Program-made: the position numbers and the translations under genes
From: Eudromia elegans
Lineage: Eukaryota > Chordata > Aves > Tinamiformes > Tinamidae
NCBI GenBank assembly: GCA_003342815.1
Contig: PTEX01000167.1
Coordinates: 130,042 to 194,041 of the forward strand
Reading direction: 5' to 3'
DNA: 64,000 nt
Notes under the pieces: generated by a model
Database searches by the model: none
What the model was told of the DNA's origin: nothing
Seen by the model: the letters and a program-made list of their open reading frames with translations, nothing else
In this document: piece by piece, positions 26,442 to 39,689 of the stretch
Layout: the number at the start of each line of letters is the position of its first letter
Numbering within the stretch: the first letter of the stretch is position 1

Positions 26442-29400
26442 GCGCGAGTGAACATTCTGAAGTTCTGCATACAAACTGAATCCGAAATAGAAATGTGTTA
26501 TGTCTTACTAGGGTACGAGTAGGGAGTTTGCTGTCTGCACAGTCAACTCAACCTCTAAAAATACCTTTCTGTTCCAAACACACTACATACGACAAAGGGC
26601 CTAGTTACATTTTTTTTTTTTCCCTACGAGTAAGATACAATGATTGAAGGACAAATTCCATATAATTGTACAACTGATATATTAATGTTTAGACACAACT
26701 TTTCACAGTTTCATTACCATGTGCTATCAGAGACCTATTACCAAAGGCATCGCCCAGAACTATGGTAAATTTTAGAACCAAGTGCAGGTGAATGCTGCAT
26801 TAATCCTGCTTTCTTATCTTGACAAACATGTTAGATTAGTAGCTGTGTCTGCTCTTCATACTTCCATCAAGGTCAAGATACATTATGCAATATATATAGA
26901 CTTCCTCTGCCCAAAAATGTTAACAGCAGGCTGACAAGTTGGCAAGATTTTTTAGAAAGCTGCATTATTACAGGAACAAAAATATTTTTCAGTATGACAC
27001 TAACTTCAAGAACTTCAAGAGTGAGTTTTTGTTGCCATCAAAGATAATTTAAAAAGTTTTTAAAAAAGCAAGCAAACAAAAAACAAAAACAGAAAAAAAC
27101 CACACTCCAGCCCAGTGTTTGTTAAGAAAATGACTATTTTGAAGCAAAGCCAGCTAGCCAACTACTGTTATAATAATTCCAGTTCAATAAAGTGAATTTG
27201 AAATACTGCATTTCACTTCAGGTAAGCGATGTTTTGTTACTTTCCTGACTTTGAGTCAGTGTCATAGCAAAGGTAATGTTTAAACAATGTTAATATTTAA
27301 ATAAGACATTTGCTTAGAAAACAGCTTTCCTGCAGTGCAAGTGCACTAAGCAATAAAAATCATTTTCACACTTCCATTTTTCATGGCCTAGAAGTGTGAA
27401 TTTATAATTTTTGTTAATGGTTTACCTACAGTCTAGAAATAGACAATTTAAACTATTTTTTTTCTGTTAAATACCTTTTCATACATTTTAGATTACACAA
27501 CAAGAATATCAACATTTTGCTTTCATTCAAAGGAAAATTGTTTTAAAGAGCAAATATTTTTGTTATTGTTAAAGTTCAAATGTGCAGTTGTTGAATTCCA
27601 GTTCAGCAGACATTTGTATTTGCATGCAGAGGTTCTTCTGACTACCCAAAAACATCAAAATAAATATCTGGCAACTTGAACTACTCCTTGAACACCAATA
27701 GCTTTATCACAAAACTAACTCTCTAAGGTCTTTGGGTCAGATGGGTGGGTTTTCTGGCTTTAAGCAAGAGGGCTTCTCCTTTTCTTTCTTTCTTTTATTT
27801 AAATNGGCATCACTTTAATTATGCTGATCTATAGTATTCTTCACAATAAAACTGAAGCTTCATTTCCACAATAAAGAAAACAAACTGCAACAAGCTAGTA
27901 ACTCTCAAATAAGCAAATCGCTTTTATAACATAACACTGTCCTAAGCTTCCTAGGTCAGCAGTAAAAACAAATAAAAAAATGTTTTATTGCCATATTCTT
28001 TATCCACGTGACTGATTCCTTATTGACATTTATCTCTTCAGTTTCTTAGGCAACTACATCCTCAACTGAAGTATGAGATAATTCTAGTTCAGAATATCAG
28101 AATTTACACAGAATTTGAGCACTTTCCATGGCAGTCTTGCTCCTGTAAGCCTGAAACAGGATATGCAAACACAATATTTTGAAATGTAATGACATCAGTA
28201 AAAATTAAATTCAAAATACTCCATTAAAATTCTTTTTCTCCACAATTCTGCTTTGATTAATGGAAGACTGTGGAACTCCCTGCTGTAAACAACAAGGCAG
28301 TTTGCCAGCACTGTATCCCAAACTGTATTCTCAACTGTTTTCTAGCTTCTTTCCAACATATTACACTCCTAAAGATTAGTCATCTTACATTAGCAATTGT
28401 AAATCTAATAATATGGATGAATTCCTCTCCCAATTACAAAACTTCAGCTTAGTATAGAATTACAATTTGATTTTCACTAGTCAGGATTTGAATTCAAACT
28501 CATTTGTTCTAAACACAACCCAAGCACAACTACAAACAAAAAAGCCCACATTCCAAGTACAGTACAACTGATTTGAACATGTATACAAGATAAGTTATTA
28601 ATAACTAACCTGCATATTTATATAAATTAAGACTGCACAACTCATAACAAGTTTCCTGACATTAACACATCCGTTTGTCTAAACTGCAATATGAGGGCAA
28701 ATAAAACACAGGCCATTGCCTCTCAGCTGTATTTACCAGCTAGCACCAGGCACAGTTCTAAGCTTTTGATGTGTGATTCTCATTCCACACAGGACCTAAG
28801 TTGCGAATGCTCTGTGTACTAAATAGCTATCTTCAGCTGAGAAGAATCAAGCGAGTTATTCAGAAGTTACTAGCAAATTAAGAATACATCTGTATTTGTT
28901 GAGAAAAACTTATGCCCAATACTAAGCACTTAAATTACAGCATATTTGAAAATTACAATATCAACTACACCTCAGTCCTTTTCTGTGTGCTGCCTCCTTC
29001 TCCCATGGCTACCCGTGGTATCTGAACTAACTGCCTTCATAACCACAGCAAAGTAACCGCAAGAGCAACTTGCAAAAATGACATCATGTGCAAGACACCC
29101 TTCAGGCAGCATTTATGAGGATGCTAGAAAGGCCAAAGAGAGCCTACAGGTTACAGCATGTGGTACAGCCAGTGGCAAGAGATATTCGAGCAGGCATCGC
29201 AGAGATCAGGATAAACCTCACTCCTACAGGGGAACATCATAAACCATATTCTTATGGCCACACAGGTAATAAGCAGGCTCAGAACCAAACCTTCACTCAA
29301 TCCAATAAATATTTTTGCAACATATTGTCATGGGAAGAGCCATCTTTCCCCACCTCCACCATCGCAGGCACTGCGCTATCGCTAAAAGAACACAAGATAA

Positions 29401-30689
29401 TTTTTCTCGCTTTTATGTTCAGAAATCCACTATAACGTTGTTCTCCAAAGCTCCTTTCACAATGCTGAAGCACTGATGGATGTTTCATTAGCATTGCTGA
29501 AAACTGCCTAGAATCTATTCAACATGTTTTCATCAACTTCAAAGAGCAGCTGCATTGGTAACTTGCAATAAAAGAAAGGCAATCTTCTTTTTCCCCATGA
29601 GACTCCCATTTTCCTGAGAAATAAAAAAAGAACAGAGTCAGATGAGCAGCTTCTCTCCCAGGAGCATAAGCAAACACACAGATTAATGTGCTCCTATACT
29701 TGCTATGAGTTCTGAATCCCCCCTCCTACTCTACATAAAAATTTGGGAAGGAAATAAAAAGAGAAAAGAGAATATTCTGTTAAGACAAAAATGAGATTAA
29801 AGATTTTTAAGTAGAGTATTATAAATTTTTGCTTTTTGTTTTGAAGCAATGCAAAACCAAATGAGTTTGGAGAGCTCCTTGGCTAATGGGGCAGTTTTGC
29901 TCGCTATTGAGCTACTGTGTACAGCAACCTTCTGGCCAGTGCTTATTTCATCAACAAAAACACTTTCAAGACAAGATTTAGGAGATGTCAACCTATACGG
30001 CTTTTGCTTTCATAAGAAATCATCTCAGAGACATATCTTACCAGCTTTCAGACAGTTTTTCAAAAGGTTTCAGGTGTCTTAACATTTCAATAGGAGTTTC
30101 TTAAACATTTTTAAAACTCAAGTCTTCCTTTCCAAAGGAAGTCATATGCATGAAGGCAAAACTCTGTTACAATACATTAATGTAGAATTCAGTAAAGTGC
30201 AAAAACATTGCTAATATTTGCTCTGCCAATATTTTGTTATCTAGCTATAACAATGCTTGACACGCTCAAGAAAACCCTAGTGAAAGCTTGCAACCTATCT
30301 AAACCTACACTGAAGAGGCTCCTTTCTACACTCACTTCATGCTTCTTGCTGGGTTCAGCACCAGAGGACTTGAGAAAAGCTCTGCTGAGTTGCAGAAGTC
30401 ATCCTTTGCTCTGCAGCAAGTTACACAGAGTAAAGAACACATATCAAACTTAAAGCTTACTAAGCAGTGTGTATCAGCAATTTCATGAAAGAGTTCAGCA
30501 GTTANGGCTTGGGTGTCCTTTTCCACTTCTTGGAAGTCCCCATGCACGTCTGGTCTCCAAGACACCCCATTTTAAGCTAAACCCCGTGCCTTACCTTACC
30601 CCATACCTCTCAACCGTGGGCTTTAGAAAACCATCACGTTGCTTGCAGCCTACCCTCTTGCTCCCTTGACACTCTGTTTTTAACGGCCA

Positions 30690-31660
30690 CGGCAGCCTCA
30701 GGCGCAGCCAGCCTGCCTACCGCGGCTCTAACCGATGCGCACGTTACGAGGAGCCTCAGAGGAAGCCGTTGCGGTGGCTCGGCCACCTGCGCGGCCGTGA
30801 GGGCCCCGCTCCCCCGGTGTGGCCCGGGCAGGGCAGGTGCGGCCGCACCTGGCGCCGCAGGCAGCGGGGCCGGTAGGAGGCGCTGCGCGGGTCGGGCCGG
30901 AGCAGGTCGCGTGAGGACAGGCGCGCGCGGCCGTTACGCAAAACGGAGAGGGCTCCCGCTCCCCGCGCCGCGCCCGGCATCGGCGCCGTGGAGAAGGAGG
31001 CGGCTCCGCGCTGCATCGGCGGAGCCCGCCAGGTCCCCCCCGCCTCCCTCCGCGCGGGCAGCGGGCACCTGCCGCCCCGCGCTTACCTGGCCACGCCGCC
31101 TCCCGCGTGGCGTGACCCGCGCGACACGAGGTGACTCACACCCCGCCGCAGCAGCGCCACCCGCCAGCACGCCCCGTGCGCAAAGCAGACCGCAACGCGG
31201 CGCGAGGTACCGGCTCCAACCGGCACTCCTCGGGCGAAGCCCCACCCATCACCATCACGTTACCGTCGGCACCCGCCAATGGCGGCGCGGTGGCCGGAAC
31301 CGCTGACAGGCCGCGGGGCGGCGCCGGGGCAGGGCGGCGGCGGGGACAAAAGCGCCGCCGCGGCTGGCTACGCTCAGCAGTGACGCCTGTTTCCCGCCTG
31401 CTACCGTTGTCTCCCGAGAGGTGGCGAGGAGGGGCTCAGCGCCTACCTGCGCGCCAGCACCGCGAACAGTGGTGGCCTCCACTTGTCTTTCCCTCCCTCC
31501 GCGAGCGGCCGTTGCCCCCTATAGGGGCTCTTTTTCACCCCTGCCTTTTCATNGCGGTTTTTGCTGCTCTCATAATAAGATGGTGTGAGGCGGGTGGGCG
31601 CGCGAGGGCAGGGTGGACGTGGCGGGTCAAGACGCTTCTGAGGAGGGGAAAAGGCCCCCA
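30690..31660 (-). promoter_or_regulatory. LRRC8B: CpG island, probable LRRC8B promoter and noncoding first exon
   Basis: GC content and CpG density rise sharply compared with the AT-rich DNA on both sides. On the minus strand a strong donor (GGCCAG|gtaagc, exon end 31087) and a second one (CAG|gtaggc, exon end 31447) could end alternative noncoding first exons. CCAATGGCGGC at 31276-31286 combines a CCAAT box with a YY1-like motif, and a 12-bp palindrome lies at 31516-31527. LRRC8B is the only recognised gene that needs a promoter here. A bidirectional start towards the plus strand cannot be excluded, but I see no plus-strand gene. Long open frames in the island are a by-product of GC richness. 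Confidence 0.7.
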
Positions 31661-34600
31661 GGAGCGACCGGGCAATTTAACCCGTGTTTCCTGGCCCAGG
31701 TGCAGCCACGAAGGGGCTTCTGCCCACACAGGTTGTGGGAGTAGAGGTGTCCGTGGCCAAAGGCTGTGGCACAAGCCAAGCCACTCAAAAGTGAGAGATG
31801 AAATAACTGCGAAAACAATTGTTGCCAGCAACTAGGAAATAATAACACAAACAGGGAATTTAAGTAGGGATGTGCCTGTAACTTGGGATGTTTCCTGTGA
31901 CTGCCAGGAGGTCTCTACTGTGACATTGCCTGTGNTTGTGTGTGCTAGAGCAGGAGGAATCAGTGCGTGGCCAGGACTGACTCCAGAGGAGAGGTCGGTA
32001 TTGGTAAGAGGGTTATGAAAACTGATCCTGTGTGGCCAGGTTGGATGAAAATGGCTTATCTGGTCTAGACAAGAAAGACTGGCAACACCCTCAATATTAC
32101 AGCATAGTTAAAGTAAAATTAAATTCCTACTAAATCTTACCAGTATCTCTACATACCCTGCAGCAATGATAAGTCCCATTATCATAGTCAAGTATATCCA
32201 GTATCCTCCCTTTTTGAAAGAGGCAAGAAAAAAACATTTTATATGTATAGTAAGACCTTTCTATGACACTTCAATTCCAGTGAAAACTCAAGAATAATAT
32301 AAAAAAAGTCACTAATGTACACAATATACTTAAATCATAAACTTGGCCTGCCTTTTTCAATTCCTCTTTCTCTTGGCTGACACTATAATTTTCCCTTACC
32401 CCTTCCTGCAAAGGCTGGCTTTGCTTGGGCATGTACATGAAAGCCTGAAAACAGTTGATTCTCACCTAGATTTCTGCAAATAAGTGGGACAAAGAGGCTT
32501 CTGTTGCCTCTTCTTAAGTTATGCTTACAAACAGCTCAATCTACTCAAGGAATTTTCCTGCCATATTTTCACTCCTAGCAACTTCATGGCACGAATCTAT
32601 TCAGAATTTAATTTGCAATATTATACTCCTTACATGCTTTCTGCTATATATTTTTTTTTTTTTTGTCTAGTCACTAGCTTCCTGGGAAAAAAGGTCTATT
32701 TTCAAAATACTGCTTTTCTTCCATAAAATATCAAAATCCTTTTCTGATTACAGCTGTACAAAACCACCACTATTTAAAAAGCACAGACACTATATCTTGC
32801 AAAAATAATAATTTGAAAATTCTATATTTGAACAGATATTATTAGTTCCATCTTAAAAGAGCTATTAAAATATAATGTATTCTTGTGGACTGAAGTTTGG
32901 AAAGCCAAAGACTGCAATCAAGCCAAAAGTGAAACTAGCTATAAATAAAAGTGAAATTACTTTATTAGTTGAACTGAAATACAAATGCAGATATATAGGT
33001 TGTAAAAAGCTGCATCTTCATTTTAATAGTTTGCAGTTTTATTTCTAATGTAGTAGAGAATGTTAGGTCCTGTTAGGTTCACAATTTTTTTCCAGTTGTG
33101 ATATATTTTGATCAGTAGTAATTGAACTTCAGATGCGGAGCTATTGGCATCACACAAATGATAAACGTGTGGAGTTGTTTGCAGGTATGAATTGTTCTTA
33201 AATTTTGGTAAAAATTGGATGTCAGGCCAGCAGTCTGGAGGAGACCCATTCCTTTTTGCCTCACAATTTGCTACTTCTTTCTCTGACTCTGTCTTGATTT
33301 TTGTGCAGTCGGTGTTTCCCTGTAGAATAATTCCATCTATTTTACTCTAATAGGACCATTTCTCTTTTCTGTGAGCAAAACACTTAGAGGATATCTTATT
33401 CTATCATCTGTATTTCTACAAATTTAAAACTGAAAGCTTTCTCCAGAACCTGCCCCACTTTCTTTGTCAGCTACAAGCTAGGAAGACAAATTCATTAAAT
33501 TACATTTACATGGTCAGACTATTTCATTAAATTACAAAGATAGGGACTGCTTAAGTTGTACTAAAAATAAAGGGAAAATATTTGATTAAGTCACAACAGT
33601 GGTCACTAATGATTAATAAGATTGAAACTATACATAACAGATTGTAACACAGTCTTCTAGTTTTGGTTCTTATTTACTCTGATACTGATTAGCTCCTGGA
33701 GATCCACAAGGGACATCACTCAACTAATCACACCCCATAAATCTCTGAGGGATGATGTGCGAACAAAGGGAATATTTATTTAACCACCCACTGGTGGTTT
33801 TAACTGTGCATCTTGTGATTGTATATCGACAGACCATGTTCATCCCTAGGGTTATCTTACAGCAGCTCTTCTAGGGTGAATTTTTTCCAGTCTTTCTCAA
33901 CCAGCACTATCTGGAAAACATTTTTCAGGATTTAGCACCCTTTCTGAGATAATCATTTGTCCCAGCCATTTATCATACGCTGAGAAACAACAGCTTGACA
34001 ATCCAAGATAAAGTGGGTTTCATTTCATGCATCATACTATCCTTTGATCATCTTATTTAACTTAATATTTAGGTATTATGAAACCAGTTATGAATCTCAT
34101 AAGAAGCAGTGGTTTCAAATGCTGCTGTCAGTGATCCTGAGCATCTGCTTCACTTGCACAGTTCTGGACACAAATGGGGATACAAGAAGAATGGGAGAGT
34201 TATATAGCAGAGCCCTGTATATTTAAGAGAGTAATACTTACAGTTGAAGTTTCACTCTAAAATATTTCCAATTCAACATTCTTTCTAACATCAGAGATCA
34301 TTACTTTACTTGTATCACTTCAGTAGTGCTATAAGTTGCAGGAGCAGCAGCATCTTCACTGGCTATTGCTTTAGCAGCAGTTACTTGAAACTGACACTGC
34401 CATTTTTAACAAAGTAATCTGTGACAACTTGCCTCATGAGCAAGTGCCTCTTGATGTGAAAGGCTAGAGGTTCATAGTGTGGCTGAAGCATGAGCCTACC
34501 CATTATAATGCTTTAATCTCTAAAATGTCATAGTGCCGTGTATTCTTAGGAGAAAAAGTAAAAGCATTTAATCTTTATAGATTTACGGATAATTTAATTT

Positions 34601-37600
34601 CAGCTCTTTGTACATCACTATTATGATCATGCTTGCTGTTTCTGGCATTTGCTAAAGCTTCTTCTCTCCTTTGGGGAATTTGTAAGTAACTGATTACACA
34701 GGCTCCGGGAGGTCATTGATGCAGTTTAAGAGTGTGGCTTGCAGCTAGGATGGGCATATTTTGGAACAATACTTCCCTCTGCTGGCTCTGGGGTTGTGCT
34801 TGTCTGCACAGGAAGGACCAGCCTGGATCTGGTGTCAGCTGCTCAGGCAAGCCACTCTCCTCTTCCAGATGGCTTTAGACAGCAAGAAGCTAGCGAAGGT
34901 CATCAAGTAAATAGGATAATCATAAAAATTTAATCCAATATCAACTGGTCAGGAATATCAGTTTAGTTTCTGCTCAAGAGAGAAGTATCTCAAACCTATA
35001 ATCTACTAAAATCAGGAGACCTAGAGTCTGTCAGCTGAAAATGTTTCATATTCACTTCAAAACCCAGATATAGCTCTTAACCAGAGCAGGACATGCATCC
35101 TTGCCTGGATAGATTTGAGTAAAGTGGAATCAGGTTTGTAGAGTAGGCTAAGAAAGACATCAAACATTGGGTACCTGCAAAATACCAGACATGTGATAAG
35201 GCATCATTTCTGTTCTCTTACCTATTCTCTGTGTCTACTTCTGATGATGTGAGCACAGGCAAAGCTACAGCAACATGTTAAGATAATTTTTCAGCCCATC
35301 ACATTGCAGGCCTCCTAAAACAGAAATATATGGAGGATATGATTCTTAGCATGTATGCCTCTTCACAGACAATGGTTGATTTTAACTGACAACTTGAGCT
35401 GTCACTCATAAGTGACAAAGGGGCCACATGGCAGATAAAATTAATTCAATATCTAAAAAATGCCTTTGATGGAGGTATACAGGCTTCCTAGGATGTGTAT
35501 ATAGGGCACCACAGAAAAAGGTGAAATCCTTTAAAGAAGAAAAATAGTGTCCATACTATCTGTGAGTCAAATATAAGCCAAAAACAGTGGTACAATGAAG
35601 TTTAATTGTCTAACACTTTCTGTGTGACCATCTGTTCCAGACTGCCACATGATAACCAAGGTATGAAATTTTACATGGCTTTTTGAGTGAAACTACCATA
35701 TTTGTATACAGCTGTCTGAATTCAAATCTTACTGTTACTGGAACTGTGTCCTCAACTCAGGGAGGAGGGAGAGTTAGAAAGTTAGCTTCAAACCCATACA
35801 AACATGACGTAAAATCAAGCTGAAACATTTTGCAAAGGTACTGTTCATATATTCTGCAGAATTAACAATTTGGTAGACTTCAAAACACTTAACCTTTACA
35901 CAGGAAGATGACTAATAAGCTAAAGATGGTGGGAGGGGAGCAGAAAATACAGGCATACTCCTAAAATAATACTCCCAGTGAGAGAAGTTTTCTTTGAAAA
36001 GGGAAACGGAGAATTTTCACAAAAAAAAAAAAAAAAAANNNNNNNNNNNNNNNNNNNNNNNNNNNNNNNNNNNNNNNNNNNNNNNNNNNNAAAAAAAAAA
36101 AAAAAAAAAAAAAACCACCCACAAAAACCTGTCAAAAGATTGGAACAAAGTGGTATTAAAAATTAAAACATGTATCAGTGCTGAAAACTACATTGAGAGT
36201 AGCAAGCAAGTGATAACACAGTTGGTGATTAGCGTTCAGAACAAAGCCTGCACTAAAAATGCTGAAGATCAGGTTAGAAAAAATTATATGAGAAATGTCT
36301 CTTATGAGAAAATATTTTTAAAGCATTTGCAGAGAAAGAAAACGCTTGAATAAAGGAGAAACTGGAAAGTCTGGATCTGGTTACATCCTGAATAACTGTG
36401 AGAAGGAAATAAAATGGTATACTATGTATGGTAGCATAAGCAATGCCTTTCTAAGTGGAATGTTTTTTTGCTTGTCATCTGCTTTTTACATACTGAAGAA
36501 TGAAGATAACATCCTCATAGATGCTATTGCATTCTTGTCTCCTGGTTAGCTTAGCATCTTATTGACTAATAATGAAGTCTTTCTCTGAGTCTTATTATGA
36601 GGATATCTATGGTAGCCTCCGAGTAAACAGAACAACAGAAGGTATTTGTCCCCATAATAGTTTTCAACACAAAATAAATGTTTGTTCATTTTAGTAGCTC
36701 TGTAGGTACAAAGTGCTTTCACACAGCGCTAAATGCAGTATCGCTAATGATTGATGTACACTTGCTAGAATGCTACTAGCAGATTTAAAATATTTGTTAT
36801 GTTCCCTGAATCCAGTGCCAGTTGTTTACAAATGCTTTGATTCCACTATACAACTCTAATATTGCAACTATAAGACAATAAAAATGCAATTAAGGACCTA
36901 GCCCTTGGGACAGGAACATCACATAATTCTCTGAATAAAAGACAAATTGTGCTTTAATGTAATTGCATGCAGATCTAGGCATCTTGCACTTCTCTAGCTT
37001 TTTCACTTACGCTATCTGATTTTGCTTACTTTGTGCAGAAGTGAAAAAGGTTTTACACATACTAACTATGTCAATGGCTGGCCATTGAGCACTGCTGCAA
37101 TATCTTGTATTTCTAGTCAACCCAGAACTTGTCTGGAGACATCTTTATGCTTACTGTGGAGGCTAGGTTAACACCCTGGAAATCAGAAGTCCTTCAGTAA
37201 GAATTTATTGTGCTGTTCTAGGTAATCCCTAAAGCTTTATTCATTGAGGTGGTAGACATGCTGCTCTGACTTCAGCTGAGCCAAATTGAGAGTTTACTCC
37301 CACCAGTCAACTTCTGGTTGCCAAATTTTGCCCTCAACATTTTTCCACTAGAAATTACTATTCCTTCAGAAGTGCAGTCTTTGTGTNATGTGTGTTGTCA
37401 TTCCTTGTTCTGATCCTACCAACATTAATCAGATCAAATTAAAAATGTATAGGATTTATTTAATCAGCATCATTTTGAAGGAACCAGCTTAAGAGCAAAC
37501 AATGTAATATCTTTCCTCTTTAAGTTACCTTTGTAATAAAAAAGGTGCTTGACATCTTGCAGACTCAGAACCTCAGGGAAGTTTAATCAAAAGAACAAAT

Positions 37601-38444
37601 CACATTTCTTTGTCTTTCACTGCACTTTCATTCTGGGCATTTATTTCTTATTCACTTCAGTTTCCTTTCCTAATATGTAGTCTGAGGTTGTTTGGTGATG
37701 TATCTCACAAATTTGTTCCCAGTGTCCCTCCAGAAGATGAAAACACCAGTTCTTGTGCTATTTGTAGTCTTTGCAAGAAAAAATGTCACAGTAAAAATGG
37801 CTTCTGGTAGCCTGAGGAATCCCTAGCAGCACATCTCTCCTTTGATAGGTTTCTCCTTTGATGATGAGATCCCATATTTGAGGCAGAAATTTGCATTTTG
37901 CTCTTTGGAGGACATAGAAATGATGAGGGGAAAAAGGTCTGTATTACAGAAGTGTTTCTTTCCTAACGTATGTAAATAGAAAGCACCTCTGGGATCTGTC
38001 AGAAAGTATTTCCTTTGTTATAGCCATTTTCATTATTAATCGCTTGGTTTTATAGGGAAGAAAAAGGCAGCCAGGTCCACTAACCTTCATTACATAAAAA
38101 ATAATTTTTTAAAGTCAAAAATACATGGACATATTTTTTAAATCAATGTGACAGTTTGAATGATGTCAAAATACATGATTATTAATTCTTTTACTGGTGA
38201 TACTAAGACATGCCAGAGCTATCCACCATCTCTTTACTCTGCAGTTGTATTCAATTTTCTTTGAGATTTACAAACTGTATAAAGTCATTTAGAAGTGGAG
38301 TGTTTCCAGCACCTACAAGGATTAGATCTTCAGAGGCAATATAATACATATATTATAGATATAATCTAAACTTTGGGATCAAACTAATTGGCTATTATGC
38401 TTTTTTCAGAATAGTGCTAAGCACCTTTTGTAGCTATCCTCTGA
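31661..38444. other. Intergenic DNA between LRRC8B and KYAT3
   Basis: This is AT-rich sequence with short random open frames and no recognised exon, RNA gene or clear transposon. The equivalent human interval holds the guanylate-binding protein (GBP) cluster; I see no GBP-like GTPase sequence here. An assembly gap inside a poly(A) tract lies at 36021-36114. Confidence 0.6.
36021..36114. other. Assembly gap within a poly(A) tract
   Basis: Eighteen adenines are followed by 52 N (36039-36090) and then 24 adenines. The true length and any interruption are unknown. The purine run may be one long poly(A) that could not be sequenced through. Confidence 0.95.
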
Positions 38445-39626
38445 TAAGGACTTTCGCCTCCTCAGAGACCTCCTTGGAAAGATCCCATGGGCTAGGGCTC
38501 TAGAGGGAAGAGGGACCCAGGAGAGCTGGTTGGTTTTCAAGCAGCACTTCCTCCATGACCAGCAACAGTGCATCCCTATGTGTAAGAAGTCAGGCAGAAG
38601 GGGCAGGAGACCTGAGTGGATGAGCAGCGAGCTTTTGGCATTGCTCAAGCAGAAGGCGGCGGTATACAAAATGTGGAAAGACAGGCCCCTTGGGAGAAAT
38701 ACAGGAATGTTGTCAGGAATTGCAGAGATGTGACGAGGAAAGCTAAGACGCATTTGGAATGTAACCTGGCGAAGGATGTTAAAAACAGCAAGAAAAACTT
38801 TTTCAAATATATTAACAATAAAAGGAAGGTAAGGGAAAACGTGGGTCCGCTGGTGAACGGGGTGGGTGCCCTGGTTACGGAAAACTCAGAAAAAGCAGAG
38901 TTGCTGAATGGCTTCTTTGCTTCGGTGTTTACCAAGGGCAGCCCTTTAGAACCCCAAGCTCTAGGAACAAGAGAGGAGGACTGGAGAGAGGAAGACTTGC
39001 GTAGAGGAAGATTTTGTTAGAGAGCTCCTGTGGAAACTCAATGCCCACAAGTCCGTGGGCCCTGATGGGATGCACCCCGGAGTGCTGTGTGAGCTGGCGG
39101 ATGTTGTAGCTAAGCTGCTCACCATCATCTTTGACAGGTCCTGGAGAACAGGGAAGGTGCCAGAGGATTGGAAGAAAGCCAATGTCACCCTAGTCTTCAA
39201 AAAAGGCAAGAAGGAGGACCTGGGCAACTACAGACTGGTGAGCCTGACTTCCGTCTCTGGAAAGGTGATGGAGCAGCTGTCTGATGGAGCAGCTGTCTGA
39301 TGGAGCAGCATCCCAGCTGCCGTCTCCAGGCAGGTGGAGGAGAAGAAGATGCTCAGGAATAGCCAGCATGGGTTCACCAAGGGGAAATCATGCTTGACTA
39401 ACCTGATAGCCTTCTATGATGGTGTGACTGGCTGGATAGATGAGGGCAGAGCGGTAGATGTCATCTATCTTGACTTCAGCAAAGCTTTTGACACTGTCCC
39501 ACATAGCATCCTCCTGGGCAAGCTCCAGATAGTGAGTTAGATCTGTGGACAGTGAGGTGGATTAGGAATTGGCTAGATGGCAGAGCTCAGAGGGTGGTGA
39601 TCAGTGGTGCCGAGTCTGGTTCTTAT
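38445..39626 (+). mobile_element. CR1 LINE internal fragment (ORF2 linker and start of reverse transcriptase)
   Basis: Translations of successive pieces match the CR1 ORF2 protein in order: the linker ('RKAKTHLECNLAKDVK', 'VRENVGPLVNGVGALVTE'), the start of reverse transcriptase ('VPEDWKKANVTLVFKKGK'), then '[18 protein letters not shown]' and '[18 protein letters not shown]'. The reading frame shifts several times, so it is inactive. The endonuclease lies missing to the left. On the right it stops shortly after 'RVVISGAESGS', before the catalytic YADD block and the 3' terminal repeats. CR1 copies are usually cut at the 5' end only, so loss of the 3' end suggests a later deletion. It ends about 65 bp before the KYAT3 CpG island. 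Confidence 0.95.
39267..39309. repeat. 16-bp tandem repeat inside the CR1 fragment
   Basis: The unit GATGGAGCAGCTGTCT occurs twice perfectly (39267-39282 and 39283-39298) and is followed by a partial third copy. It interrupts the reverse transcriptase reading frame and probably arose by slippage after insertion. Confidence 0.85.
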
Positions 39627-39689
39627 GCTGCAGACAATTCTTTACTTAAGCATATATCTGTACCAGTGGATGTTTCAGAACAAGAGCTG

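Larger units (their letters stand above)
14687..31085 (-). other. LRRC8B: LRRC8B 5' intron(s), about 16 kb
   Basis: The acceptor next to the start codon requires at least one noncoding exon upstream, on the right. The nearest CpG island is at 30.7-31.6 kb, so this AT-rich stretch is most simply intron. Human LRRC8B has several noncoding 5' exons; one candidate minus-strand donor (CTG|gtaagt) lies near 16370, but I could not define a whole exon there. Contents are otherwise a (TC)10 run, a (CA)13 run and a 26-nt poly(A). No coding gene is recognised on either strand. Confidence 0.7.

Noticed and set aside
29088-29435. 115-codon plus-strand frame in the LRRC8B 5' intron
   Set aside because: No recognised domain and no matching promoter or splice sites; antisense to the intron of LRRC8B.
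30756-31835. Long open frames on both strands in the LRRC8B CpG island (up to 234 codons)
   Set aside because: Arginine-, alanine- and proline-rich low-complexity translations on opposite strands are expected where stops are rare in GC-rich DNA. No family resemblance.
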